From positions 806,001-870,000 of the forward strand of contig NZ_PGFD01000002.1 in assembly GCF_002797535.1 (NCBI RefSeq): a stretch of 64,000 nt of DNA, written 5' to 3'. The position numbers and the translations under genes were made by a program. The notes under the pieces are model-generated. The model did not search any database. It had not been told where the DNA came from and saw only the letters and a list, made by a program, of their open reading frames with translations. This DNA is from Chryseobacterium geocarposphaerae. GTDB lineage: Bacteria; Bacteroidota; Bacteroidia; Flavobacteriales; Weeksellaceae. Positions 1 to 8,094 of this stretch are shown piece after piece (the stretch's first letter is position 1; each line of letters starts with the position of its first letter).

Positions 1-1
1 A

Positions 2-469
2 GAAGTTCCTTCAAAATTCGGGGCAGAAGATATCTTTGATTTGAACCAGGTTCAGCTATTAAATGCCTATTCTTGTACAGAATGTGGTCGTTGTACTTCG
101 GTTTGCCCTGCCAATATTACGGGTAAAAAGCTTTCTCCAAGGCTAATTTTAATGAAAACAAGAGACCGTCTTGAAGAAGTCGGCAGAAATATCGATAAGA
201 ACGGAAGCTTTGTAGATGACGGGAAAAAGTTGCTGAACGATTATATTACAAAAGAAGAACTTTGGGCGTGTACAACGTGTAATGCATGTACTGAAGCCTG
301 TCCGGTTCTATTGGATCCGCTTTCCATTATTTTTGAAATGAGAAGATTCCTGGTGATGGAACAGTCTGCCGCACCACAGGAGCTGAATCTGATGATGACG
401 AATGTGGAAAACAATGCTGCTCCTTGGCAGTACAATCAGGCAGACCGTCTGAACTGGGCAAATGATTAA
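2..469 (+). CDS. Fe-S binding protein (4Fe-4S dicluster), 5' truncated
   Basis: The reading frame is open from the left edge, so this is the C-terminal part of a longer protein. It holds two ferredoxin-like cysteine motifs, CTECGRCTSVCP and CTTCNACTEACP, about 65 residues apart, as in the two [4Fe-4S] domains of HdrC/GlpC/LutB-like electron-transfer subunits. The apparent TTG start at position 41 is internal, since coding sequence continues upstream of it. The next gene encodes a CCG-domain protein, the usual partner, so the two probably form one membrane-associated oxidoreductase module. The physiological electron donor and acceptor cannot be read from the sequence. Confidence 0.85.
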   Translation, partial: EVPSKFGAEDIFDLNQVQLLNAYSCTECGRCTSVCPANITGKKLSPRLILMKTRDRLEEVGRNIDKNGSFVDDGKKLLNDYITKEELWACTTCNACTEACPVLLDPLSIIFEMRRFLVMEQSAAPQELNLMMTNVENNAAPWQYNQADRLNWAND

Positions 470-536
470 TTAATTGAACAATGTAAAATGTAACGGTGTG
501 ACATCATTCGTAAACTGTTGCACTGTTATAGATTGA

Positions 537-544
537 TAAATTTG
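537..544 (+). promoter_or_regulatory. Putative -7 element of the CCG-domain gene
   Basis: TAAATTTG matches the Bacteroidetes -7 consensus TAnnTTTG and lies 8 nt before the ATG at 553. A TTG at 518-520 could be the -33 element, with a spacer of 16. The gene may be transcribed independently of the upstream Fe-S gene, although only 83 bp separate them. Confidence 0.4.
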
Positions 545-552
545 AAACTACT

Positions 553-1338
553 ATGGATTTCACAATAAAAACAATGGCTGAATACGCAATGGAAGGCAAA
601 TCTCCGGAAGTTCTTTTCTGGGTAGGATGTGCCGGAAGTTTTGATGACAGAGCCAAAAAAATAACAAAAGCATTCTGTAAGATCCTTAATAAAATAGGAG
701 TGGAATTTGCTGTTTTAGGACAGGAGGAAAGCTGCACAGGTGATCCTGCAAAACGTGCCGGAAATGAGTTCGTTTTTCAGATGATGGCATTAACGAACAT
801 TGAGGTGCTGAATGCTTACGAGGTAAAAAAAATCGTAACGGCTTGTCCGCATTGTTTCAATACGTTAAAAAATGAATATCCAAGCTTAGGAGGAAATTAT
901 GAAGTGGTACATCACACCCAATTCCTTAAAACATTAATGGAAGAAGGTCGCCTGAAGATTGAAGGAGGAGCTTTCAAAGGAAAGAAAATCACGTTCCATG
1001 ATCCTTGCTATTTAGGAAGAGCCAATGGTGAATATGAAGCGCCAAGAATGCTTTTAGAAAAGCTGGATGCCGAGCTTGTAGAAATGAAGCGTTGCAAAAC
1101 CAATGGATTATGTTGTGGAGCAGGGGGAGCGCAGATGTTTAAAGAGCCTGAAAAGGGGAATAAAGATATTAATATCGAAAGAACTGAAGAAGCTTTATCA
1201 TTCGAGCCTAAAGTAATCGCTACAGGCTGTCCGTTCTGTAATACAATGATGACAGACGGTGTAAAGCATTTCAATAAAAATACAGAAGTTGCTGTAAAAG
1301 ATATTGTGGAACTTCTGGCAGAAGCAGAAGATCTTTAA
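553..1338 (+). CDS. (Fe-S)-binding protein with two CCG domains
   Basis: A 261-residue protein of the cysteine-rich (CCG) family seen in heterodisulfide reductase HdrB, GlpC and LutA. The first CCG set is C26, C61 and CPHC at 98-101. The second is C152, the CCG at 187-189 and CPFC at 226-229. This arrangement usually binds a noncubane or [4Fe-4S] cluster in electron transfer. No signal peptide or membrane segment is visible, so it is probably cytoplasmic. It follows the dicluster ferredoxin gene and likely forms a complex with it. The ATG at 553 is the natural start. The family is clear; the substrate is unknown. Confidence 0.85.
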   Translation: MDFTIKTMAEYAMEGKSPEVLFWVGCAGSFDDRAKKITKAFCKILNKIGVEFAVLGQEESCTGDPAKRAGNEFVFQMMALTNIEVLNAYEVKKIVTACPHCFNTLKNEYPSLGGNYEVVHHTQFLKTLMEEGRLKIEGGAFKGKKITFHDPCYLGRANGEYEAPRMLLEKLDAELVEMKRCKTNGLCCGAGGAQMFKEPEKGNKDINIERTEEALSFEPKVIATGCPFCNTMMTDGVKHFNKNTEVAVKDIVELLAEAEDL

Positions 1339-1352
1339 TCAATACTATTTAA

Positions 1353-2516
1353 GTGAAGTTCTTAGGAAAGGAAGGGTTTGATTTAAAATGGAAAATTTCT
1401 TTCCTAATTACTTTAATTTTGGTTTTTCTCTTAAGTTACTGGAGCTACAAAAACCGAGTTTATGATTGGGATATGCCTGGTTACATTGGATGCCTTTTTC
1501 AGAGAGAATATCCTGCATCCCCGGAGAAAGTCCATCAATATACTTATACTTCTATACGAAAAGAGGCCTCTCCTTATCAATTCAAAGATATTTCCGGACT
1601 TGTTCAGCCCAATAAAGCCGTACAGTTTTTCAAACAAGATGCGAATGCTTTTTCAGAGCAATTACCCTACTATCAAATAAAAATAGGATATAACATCGCC
1701 GTTCTGTTTTTATACAAGTTAGGGTTTTCACCGCCTCATTCCGTTTTGCTGGTAAGTATTATCTCTTACTTTTTATCGGGTTTAATTCTTTTTTTTCTGT
1801 TCAGCATACTTTTTCCCGGAAAAAATATTCTATCCGTTTTACTCACTGTAGGAATACTGATATTGCCTCCTATGCGAGCTTTATCTAACACTCCTGTTCC
1901 GGATATGTTTTCCCTGCTTTTCCTGCTCATATTTATGATGGGATTATTAAGAAAATGGGAAAGCTGGAAGATATTTTTAGTGCTCTTATGTCTTATACTT
2001 ATCCGTCCGGACTATATTGTTTTTGCTCTTACTTATTTGGTAACATCTTTTGGATTCACCTATTTTTCAGAAAACAGGAAAATAGATCTTAATTATATCT
2101 TGCAGGGCATCTTCTTTTTGGCTTTATATCTCTTTATTATCAAATATTATCATTTCCCGGGATGGAAAGATGTCTTTTATGATACATTTATAGATCGGAG
2201 ACCTTTGATTTCAGCTCAGCCTGCTAATTTCACATTTAGTTATTACTTGCATTTTCTTTTTTTTAAACTAATAAATTTCAAGAAAATATCTTTAGCTGTA
2301 TTTTTTATTATGGGGTTGATTTATTATATTTCAAAAGATCTTTGGATAAGGATATTTTCAGTATTCATTTTTGCCAATATTTATTTGAAATTCATGTTTT
2401 TTCCGGCTTCGGCGGAAAGCAGGTTTTTCTTTGGCTATCTTCTGATGCTTTTTTTGATGTTGTGTTATGCTGTAAGTAAAAAATACAATGGTTTTCAACT
2501 CAGGAAAATTGCGTAA
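1353..2516 (+). CDS. Polytopic membrane protein, possibly GT-C-like
   Basis: A 387-residue membrane protein. One hydrophobic segment at about 15-32 is followed by a polar stretch of about 85 residues, then by roughly eight to ten closely packed hydrophobic segments. DWDMPGY just after the first segment recalls the acidic first-loop motif of GT-C glycosyltransferases, but this is only a resemblance. The start is a GTG at 1353; no in-frame ATG precedes the first hydrophobic segment. It begins 14 bp after the Fe-S gene and lies just ahead of glycan genes, which fits cell-surface polysaccharide work. No precise function can be assigned. Confidence 0.7.
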   Translation: MKFLGKEGFDLKWKISFLITLILVFLLSYWSYKNRVYDWDMPGYIGCLFQREYPASPEKVHQYTYTSIRKEASPYQFKDISGLVQPNKAVQFFKQDANAFSEQLPYYQIKIGYNIAVLFLYKLGFSPPHSVLLVSIISYFLSGLILFFLFSILFPGKNILSVLLTVGILILPPMRALSNTPVPDMFSLLFLLIFMMGLLRKWESWKIFLVLLCLILIRPDYIVFALTYLVTSFGFTYFSENRKIDLNYILQGIFFLALYLFIIKYYHFPGWKDVFYDTFIDRRPLISAQPANFTFSYYLHFLFFKLINFKKISLAVFFIMGLIYYISKDLWIRIFSVFIFANIYLKFMFFPASAESRFFFGYLLMLFLMLCYAVSKKYNGFQLRKIA

Positions 2517-2540
2517 TTTTACTCTTTAAATTTATTGGAA

Positions 2541-3029
2541 ATGAAAATTGAAGAATCTAATATTGTAGAAACCAGCGACTACAGAGTTATTATATATCCG
2601 GCATCAAGACCATTTACAACCAAAGAAGCTAAAACAATTACAGAAAAGCTCTACGACTTTTTAGCAACTTGGGCAGCACACGGGAAACCGCTTTCTTCCT
2701 CTTTTAAAATTGAGAAAAACCAGTTTATCATTATTTGTGTGGATGAAGAAAAAGAAATGGCTTCCGGATGCAGTATTGATGCATTAGGAAAGATCATGAG
2801 AGAAATTGATGAGGAGTATCAGTTGGGCTTGTTCGACAGAATGAAAGCAAGCTTTGTTGAAAACGGAGAAGTGAAAACTTTGAAATTGATGGATTTTAAA
2901 TCCAAACTGAAAAACGGCGAAATTTCCAAAGATATTCAGGTGTTCGATTTTTCTAAAAATACCTATCTTGATTTCTTAAGCCATTTTTTATTGCCGCTAG
3001 AGAAAAGTTGGGCTGCTTCTATAAAATAA
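2541..3029 (+). CDS. Conserved hypothetical protein, 162 aa
   Basis: A soluble protein of about 162 residues with no signal peptide and no membrane segment. Homologues in Flavobacteriia are often labelled 'ABC transporter ATPase', but I see no Walker A or B motif and the label should not be carried over. I chose the ATG at 2541 rather than the in-frame TTG at 2535. It follows the membrane protein by 24 bp and is closed by a strong hairpin at 3047-3089. Its function is unknown. Confidence 0.7.
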   Translation: MKIEESNIVETSDYRVIIYPASRPFTTKEAKTITEKLYDFLATWAAHGKPLSSSFKIEKNQFIIICVDEEKEMASGCSIDALGKIMREIDEEYQLGLFDRMKASFVENGEVKTLKLMDFKSKLKNGEISKDIQVFDFSKNTYLDFLSHFLLPLEKSWAASIK

Positions 3030-3046
3030 ATTTTTAAAATATTTGG

Positions 3047-3089
3047 ATTTCCTCCGAGGTTTCTTTTTGTTTGAAACTTCTGAGGAAAT
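3047..3089 (+). terminator. Intrinsic terminator after the 162-aa gene
   Basis: ATTTCCTCCGAGGTTTC (3047-3063) faces GAAACTTCTGAGGAAAT (3073-3089) across a T-rich loop. The stem has a short internal mismatch and is followed by TTTTCTT. It separates the first four genes from the glycan genes. Confidence 0.7.
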
Positions 3090-3112
3090 TTTCTTAGTAA
3101 CATGCTCTCTGA

Positions 3113-4243
3113 ATGCAAAAAGTACTTTTTTTAACGACTGCACATCATTTTGATGATGACAGAATTTTTTTTCATCAGGTAAAAACGCTTGCTGAAGAAG
3201 GGTTTGAAGTTAAAATAAGCAGCCTTAGTTCAGATTTTCAGGGAAATGTAGATGGAGTTCAGATAGAATCATATCCCATCCTGGAAAATACAGTGCAGGA
3301 GAAAATTGAAACTTTTAAAAAGATTTGCACCTCGTTTCAGCCGGATTGTATTATCTGTTCAGAACCTGTTGCCGTTTTTGCTGCAAAACAATACCGGAAA
3401 AAGAAAAAAACAAGTATCATTTATGATATAACCGAATGGTACCCTTCTATGTCAATGCTTGAAAATTATTCATATCCTGCAAAGATATTTCATGCTGTAA
3501 AATTTTTTCTGGTTCAGTTATATGCAGGTTTTTTAAGCACCTATTTTATTTTTGGTGAAGAGACAAAGAAGTTTCCTCTGGCTTACTTTTTTCCATTTAA
3601 GAAAAGCATGATTCTTCCTTATTATCCGGATAAAAAATATGTTGTATCCAATCCGAAAAAGCTTACTTCAGATAAAATAACGCTTTGCTATACCGGAGCA
3701 CTATCAGAAGACAAAGGAATCGGTAATTTTTTTAAAGCTGTAGATGTTTTAAGTAAAAAGATGCCGGAAACCATCATAAAATTATTCATTGTGGGAGCTG
3801 CGAGAAAGGAAAGTGATGAGAATTATTTTAAAAACTTGCTATCTGAATATAATTTTGAACATATTGAGATCCGAAAACCGACATCATTTGAGCATTTTAC
3901 AGAAGCTTTTGTGGATGCAGACATCTGTTTTGATCTTCGTGAACTCAATTTTGAAAACAATCACTCTTTACCGATAAAATTATTTTACTACATAGGAGCC
4001 GGAAAACCTGTAATATATTCAGATCTTAAAGGAATCCGGGAGCATATGGATGTGTCAGAATTCGGGAAGCTTGTGGATCCGAGAAATGCTGAAATTATTT
4101 CGGATTTAATTGTAAATTACATCCGAAACCCAGAATATTATTATTCACATGCAATTCAGGCTCGGAAAGCGTTTGAACAACAATATAACTGGGGTGTAAT
4201 TCGGAATTCCTTCGTTGATTTTGTAAAAAAGTCTATTAAATAA
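3113..4243 (+). CDS. Glycosyltransferase, GT4-like
   Basis: A 376-residue protein with the shape of a GT-B glycosyltransferase. The N-terminal half begins with a hydrophobic strand and a His-rich loop (MQKVLFLTTAHHFDDDRIFF). The C-terminal half has the nucleotide-sugar binding region: a YTGALSEDKGIGNFF strand-loop at about 196-210 and SLPIKLFYYIGAGKPVIYSD at about 285-305. The acidic residues expected in the GT4 E-x7-E motif are not obvious (IKLFYYIGAGKP), so the donor cannot be predicted. The flippase gene starts 5 bp downstream, so the pair is almost certainly co-transcribed in surface-polysaccharide assembly. Confidence 0.8.
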   Translation: MQKVLFLTTAHHFDDDRIFFHQVKTLAEEGFEVKISSLSSDFQGNVDGVQIESYPILENTVQEKIETFKKICTSFQPDCIICSEPVAVFAAKQYRKKKKTSIIYDITEWYPSMSMLENYSYPAKIFHAVKFFLVQLYAGFLSTYFIFGEETKKFPLAYFFPFKKSMILPYYPDKKYVVSNPKKLTSDKITLCYTGALSEDKGIGNFFKAVDVLSKKMPETIIKLFIVGAARKESDENYFKNLLSEYNFEHIEIRKPTSFEHFTEAFVDADICFDLRELNFENNHSLPIKLFYYIGAGKPVIYSDLKGIREHMDVSEFGKLVDPRNAEIISDLIVNYIRNPEYYYSHAIQARKAFEQQYNWGVIRNSFVDFVKKSIK

Positions 4244-4248
4244 TTGCC

Positions 4249-5502
4249 ATGCAACTCAAAGTTGTCAAAACTTTTATTTCACGTTTTCTTATTCTGATCC
4301 TCAGTTTTGGATTGGTGATTTTCTCTACCAATATGTGGGGAAGTGAGGGAAAAGGAACGATTTCTATTGTGATTGCCAATGCGGCTATCGTAAGTTTTTT
4401 CAGCAGTATTTTTGCAGGAAGCAGCACTTCTTATTTTGCTTCAAAATTTAAAACCGAACAAATTTTAATATACTCATATATCTGGTCGGTTATTATGGGT
4501 ATTTTAATTCCTGTCATATTTAGTTTTGCAGATATTCAGGCTAAATATTTGATGGATTTAATTGGGATTTCAGTTTTTTCAGCACTTTTATCCGTAAATG
4601 TTAATCTGTTTATTGGAAAACAGAATATTAGATTATTTAATGTCTATACAGTTCTACAGCAGCTTGTTCATATTCTTTTTATTAGTGTTTTTATTTATAT
4701 CTTACAGCAGAAAGACGTTTCCGTTTATTTTGGAGCACAGATTTGCTGTCTTGCACTTTTATTTTTGACGAGCTTTTTTCAGGTTATTAGAGAATGTAAA
4801 ATTTCAGATATTTCCTTATCTAAAAATGTATTCAAAAGCATGTTCGAGTATGGTTGGAAAACCCAGCTCAGTGCTTTTATTCAGTTTTTGAATTACAGGC
4901 TTTCTTTTTACTTTCTTGAATATTTTGAGGGGATTGGAAGCGTTGGTGTTTTTTCAATAGGAATCACTTTTTCAGAGGCGATCTGGACGATTACAAGAAG
5001 TATTGCAGTGATTCTGTACTCAGATGTCGTCAACAGCAAAAGCAGGGAAGAATCTATTCTTAAAACAAAATCTTCACTGAAACTTTCTTTTTTACTGATG
5101 CTGATCTTTTTATTAGGGATTATTATCATTCCCGGTTCACTTTATGAAATGATTTTCGGAAGAGCTTTCAGGGGTACAAAAGAAATCATGCTGCTTCTAT
5201 CTCCGGGAATCCTGGCGATTGCCCTCAGTGATATGATAGGTTATTATTTTTCAGGAATAAAAGAACTGAAAATTCTGAATATAAAATCAATTGTTGGTTT
5301 GGCGATTACCCTTGTTTTTTCTTTCCTGTTGATACCTAAATACGGAATTTTGGGCGCTTGTATAGTGACGACTTTATCCTATTCAGTTTCGGCTTTATTG
5401 CTGTTTCTAAAATTTTACCGTTCTACTGATTTTCGTATTCAGGATTATCTGATTACCAAAGAAGATCTCCGTTTGGCCAAAGAAAAATTGATGAAAAAGT
5501 AA
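4249..5502 (+). CDS. Oligosaccharide flippase (Wzx/MATE-like)
   Basis: A 417-residue protein made almost wholly of hydrophobic segments, about twelve, with the opening seen in polysaccharide-biosynthesis flippases (FISRFLILILSFGLVIFSTN, then NMWGSEGKGTISIVIA). Members of this MOP/PST family move undecaprenyl-linked glycans across the inner membrane. It begins 5 bp after the glycosyltransferase. No polymerase or ligase gene is next to it, so the product could be an O-antigen-like, capsular or protein-linked glycan. The family is fairly certain; the substrate is not. Confidence 0.8.
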   Translation: MQLKVVKTFISRFLILILSFGLVIFSTNMWGSEGKGTISIVIANAAIVSFFSSIFAGSSTSYFASKFKTEQILIYSYIWSVIMGILIPVIFSFADIQAKYLMDLIGISVFSALLSVNVNLFIGKQNIRLFNVYTVLQQLVHILFISVFIYILQQKDVSVYFGAQICCLALLFLTSFFQVIRECKISDISLSKNVFKSMFEYGWKTQLSAFIQFLNYRLSFYFLEYFEGIGSVGVFSIGITFSEAIWTITRSIAVILYSDVVNSKSREESILKTKSSLKLSFLLMLIFLLGIIIIPGSLYEMIFGRAFRGTKEIMLLLSPGILAIALSDMIGYYFSGIKELKILNIKSIVGLAITLVFSFLLIPKYGILGACIVTTLSYSVSALLLFLKFYRSTDFRIQDYLITKEDLRLAKEKLMKK

Positions 5503-5562
5503 ATCTCTTTTACTTTAGAAAATCAGGCGTTTTGCTTATTTTTACCCAACAAAATCAGAAGT

Positions 5563-7464
5563 ATGTGCGGAATTTGCGGTTATTATTCATTTCATAAAAA
5601 TATTTCCTCTAAAAATATTACAGAGATGAATCAGTCGATCAGACATCGCGGTCCCGATGATGAAGGATTTTGGCTTTCCGACGGTGTTGATGGCAGAAAT
5701 TTTTCCGGACATGACTCTACGGAAAAGATCAAAGAAGGATTTCCGATTTTGAAGGAAGAAAACTCAGCAATAGCTTTAGGTTTCAGAAGACTATCGATCC
5801 TTGATCTCTCTGAAAAAGGGCATCAACCTATGCTTTCTGAGGATGAAAAAATAGTCATCACCTTCAACGGAGAAATTTATAATTTTAAAAAACTCAGAAA
5901 AGAGCTTGAAGTTTTAGGATATCATTTTCAAAGCCAATCTGATACGGAGGTTATCCTCAAATCATATATAGAATGGGGAGTCTCAATGTTTGTAAAGCTT
6001 GACGGAATGTTTGCGATCTGCATTGTGGATCTGGAGCAGCAAAAAATTATTCTTGGCAGAGATAGAATAGGTCTAAAGCCTTTATTTTATTCTAAGAATG
6101 AAAACGGATTAATTTGGGCTTCCGAGATTAAAGCAATTCTGAAAAACGAATTTATAAAACCTGAAATCAATTGGAACGGAGTCTACACCAACTTTCTTTT
6201 CCAGACGACATTAGCTCCTGAAACCTGTTTTAAAGATATTTTTTCATTGGAGCCGGGGTCTTTTATGAGCATTGATCTTAAGAATCAAGGAATTATTAAT
6301 GAAAAATTCTGGGAACTTTCCCTACAATCAAATTCAACGATTTCAGAAAAGAAGGCTGTGGAAAAAATAGATCTTTTACTTGCTGAAAGTGTTTCTGAAC
6401 AGCTTCATGCCGATGTTCCCGTTGCCAGTATGATGAGCGGAGGAATTGACTCTACTTTGATTACTTCAAAATCAAAACCTTTTAAAAAGGATATTAATGC
6501 CTTTACCATTTCTTACAAATTTTCGGAAGAAGAAGTGAAAAATGCGTGTTTAGTTGCTCATACTCTTGAAATTCCACATCATATTAAAAGTATTAGTGAC
6601 GAAGAAGTTTTGTCTGAGCTGAAGGAAAATATTCAGCATTTTGAGGAACCCTATAGTAGTTTAGAGGTGTTAACAAATGCTGCTGAATATGCTAAAAAAT
6701 TAGGCTTCAAAGTTGTGTTAAGCGGAAATGGAGCAGATGAACTTTTTGCAGGATATTCTCACTCTTTAAAGCTGAATAAATGGCTTTTTCTAAGAAATTT
6801 CAATTTTGTAAGGCATTTTCTTGTTACTCAGGATCAGTTTTCAAAAAAAGTAAAAAATTACTTTTCTCAGGATACAATGTTTGATTTCTTTAGACAAAGT
6901 CAGGTAGGGATGAAACCTTCTGAGGCAAAATCGGTTTTTAATCCTGCTGTTTTCAAAAATATTAATTCAGACCTTAAGCAATATCATCTACAAGAAACCA
7001 AAGATTATAAAGGATATTTTGAATATGATATGAAGTATTCACTTTCTTCACATCACGTTTTCAGAGATGATCTAAGTGCCATGAAATACGGAGTGGAGTT
7101 CCGTTATCCGTATTTAAGTAATGACTTGATTGATTTTGTTGCTTCGGTTCCTGAAAATCTGAGATATAACGGGATTCAGAATAAACCATTGTTGAGAAAA
7201 ATTGCGGAAAAATATCTTCCTGAAGAGGTTTTGAAAATGCCTAAAAGAGGTTTTTCATTTCCGTTATATGATTTTATTAAAAATGAAAGCTGGGTAAGAG
7301 ATTTTATTAGTAAACATTTGGAAAGTCTTAAAAAAAGAAACTTTTTCAATGCTGAAATTATTGATGAATGGCGGCAAAATCAGAATGACATTTATGATTG
7401 TGTAAAGATCTGGCAGCTTGTAACCTTTGAGTTATGGTATCAGAAATATTTTGAAAATCTGTAA
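5563..7464 (+). CDS. asnB: Asparagine synthase (glutamine-hydrolysing)
   Basis: A 633-residue two-domain enzyme that transfers glutamine-derived ammonia to a carboxylate, classically aspartate. The N-terminal Ntn glutaminase domain starts MCGICG, giving the catalytic Cys2 after Met removal, with RHRGPDDEG at about 28-36 and FNGEIYNF at about 101-108. The synthetase domain has the PP-loop SGGIDST at about 291-297. Length and start fit the AsnB family. It lies next to a glycosyltransferase and a flippase, where AsnB-like proteins often amidate sugar carboxylates. The in-vivo substrate may therefore be a glycan uronic acid; that part is inference from context. Confidence 0.88.
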   Translation: MCGICGYYSFHKNISSKNITEMNQSIRHRGPDDEGFWLSDGVDGRNFSGHDSTEKIKEGFPILKEENSAIALGFRRLSILDLSEKGHQPMLSEDEKIVITFNGEIYNFKKLRKELEVLGYHFQSQSDTEVILKSYIEWGVSMFVKLDGMFAICIVDLEQQKIILGRDRIGLKPLFYSKNENGLIWASEIKAILKNEFIKPEINWNGVYTNFLFQTTLAPETCFKDIFSLEPGSFMSIDLKNQGIINEKFWELSLQSNSTISEKKAVEKIDLLLAESVSEQLHADVPVASMMSGGIDSTLITSKSKPFKKDINAFTISYKFSEEEVKNACLVAHTLEIPHHIKSISDEEVLSELKENIQHFEEPYSSLEVLTNAAEYAKKLGFKVVLSGNGADELFAGYSHSLKLNKWLFLRNFNFVRHFLVTQDQFSKKVKNYFSQDTMFDFFRQSQVGMKPSEAKSVFNPAVFKNINSDLKQYHLQETKDYKGYFEYDMKYSLSSHHVFRDDLSAMKYGVEFRYPYLSNDLIDFVASVPENLRYNGIQNKPLLRKIAEKYLPEEVLKMPKRGFSFPLYDFIKNESWVRDFISKHLESLKKRNFFNAEIIDEWRQNQNDIYDCVKIWQLVTFELWYQKYFENL

Positions 7465-7485
7465 GGAGACTAAAAATTAATATTT

Positions 7486-7493
7486 TACCTTTG
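7486..7493 (+). promoter_or_regulatory. Putative -7 element of the lipoprotein gene
   Basis: TACCTTTG lies only 4 nt before the ATG at 7498, which would give a leaderless or nearly leaderless transcript. No good -33 element is visible at the right distance. Confidence 0.35.
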
Positions 7494-7497
7494 CAGT

Positions 7498-8004
7498 ATG
7501 AAGAAATCTTTTTGGGGGATAACAGTTATTTTATTGGCGCTTCTAAGCTGTAGGAGTGATGAAGAATCTTTACAGAAAATTGACCAGGTTTTTAATCTGT
7601 ATATAAAGGATTCCTCGGGTAAAGATCTGTTAAATCCTACAAAAGTGGGTTCTTTTACAGGAGTTTCCTGGAATGATGAATTGGCAGATACTGATATAGC
7701 CAGTGTAAATTTCAGTCGTAAAATGCTTGCCGACTCTACTTACTATGCAGAATATACAGACGGAGCAACAAGGCAGCTTTATGATGGAACTGATCCTGAC
7801 AACAAAATTTACCGGTCGGAAATTCAGGTTTCTCTGATCAAAAAAATATCCGATACTCAAAATGCACCTGTAGATATTGATACACTGGAAATTTACTACA
7901 GAATGAGCCCTTCTGTTTTTGAGGTTTCGAAAGTTTATTACAACAAAGTTTTAAAGTTCTCGAAAACGTCTGATGAACCGAATGTGGTGACAATTATAAA
8001 ATAA
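7498..8004 (+). CDS. Hypothetical lipoprotein, 168 aa
   Basis: A 168-residue protein with a type II signal peptide: MKKSFWGITVILLALLSC gives a lipobox ending at C18. The mature part is polar with beta-strand character and no cysteines beyond the lipid-modified one. I do not recognise a domain. It sits between asnB and serS, 33 bp after asnB, with its own possible -7 element. Export to the envelope is well supported; the role is unknown. Confidence 0.7.
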   Translation: MKKSFWGITVILLALLSCRSDEESLQKIDQVFNLYIKDSSGKDLLNPTKVGSFTGVSWNDELADTDIASVNFSRKMLADSTYYAEYTDGATRQLYDGTDPDNKIYRSEIQVSLIKKISDTQNAPVDIDTLEIYYRMSPSVFEVSKVYYNKVLKFSKTSDEPNVVTIIK

Positions 8005-8007
8005 TCT

Positions 8008-8015
8008 TAAATTTG
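8008..8015 (+). promoter_or_regulatory. Putative -7 element of serS
   Basis: TAAATTTG lies 79 nt before the serS ATG and just after the stop codon of the upstream lipoprotein gene. The implied leader holds the small repeat at 8024-8077. No convincing -33 element is seen. Confidence 0.4.
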
Positions 8016-8023
8016 CACGAACA

Positions 8024-8077
8024 GTTCAAAGTTCGGGGTTCAAAGTTTTAAGTAACTCAACCTTAAACCTAAAACTT
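8024..8077. repeat. Small direct and inverted repeat ahead of serS
   Basis: GTTCAAAGTT occurs twice with a 14-bp period (8024-8033 and 8038-8047). AAGTTTTA (8043-8050) is inverted as TAAAACTT (8070-8077). The layout resembles dispersed intergenic repeats of Chryseobacterium genomes. As RNA it would form a weak hairpin in the serS leader. Confidence 0.45.
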
Positions 8078-8094
8078 TTAAACATTAAACTTTT

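Noticed and set aside
2541-3029. 'ABC transporter ATPase' label for the 162-residue protein
   Set aside because: No Walker A, signature or Walker B motif is visible and the protein is too short.
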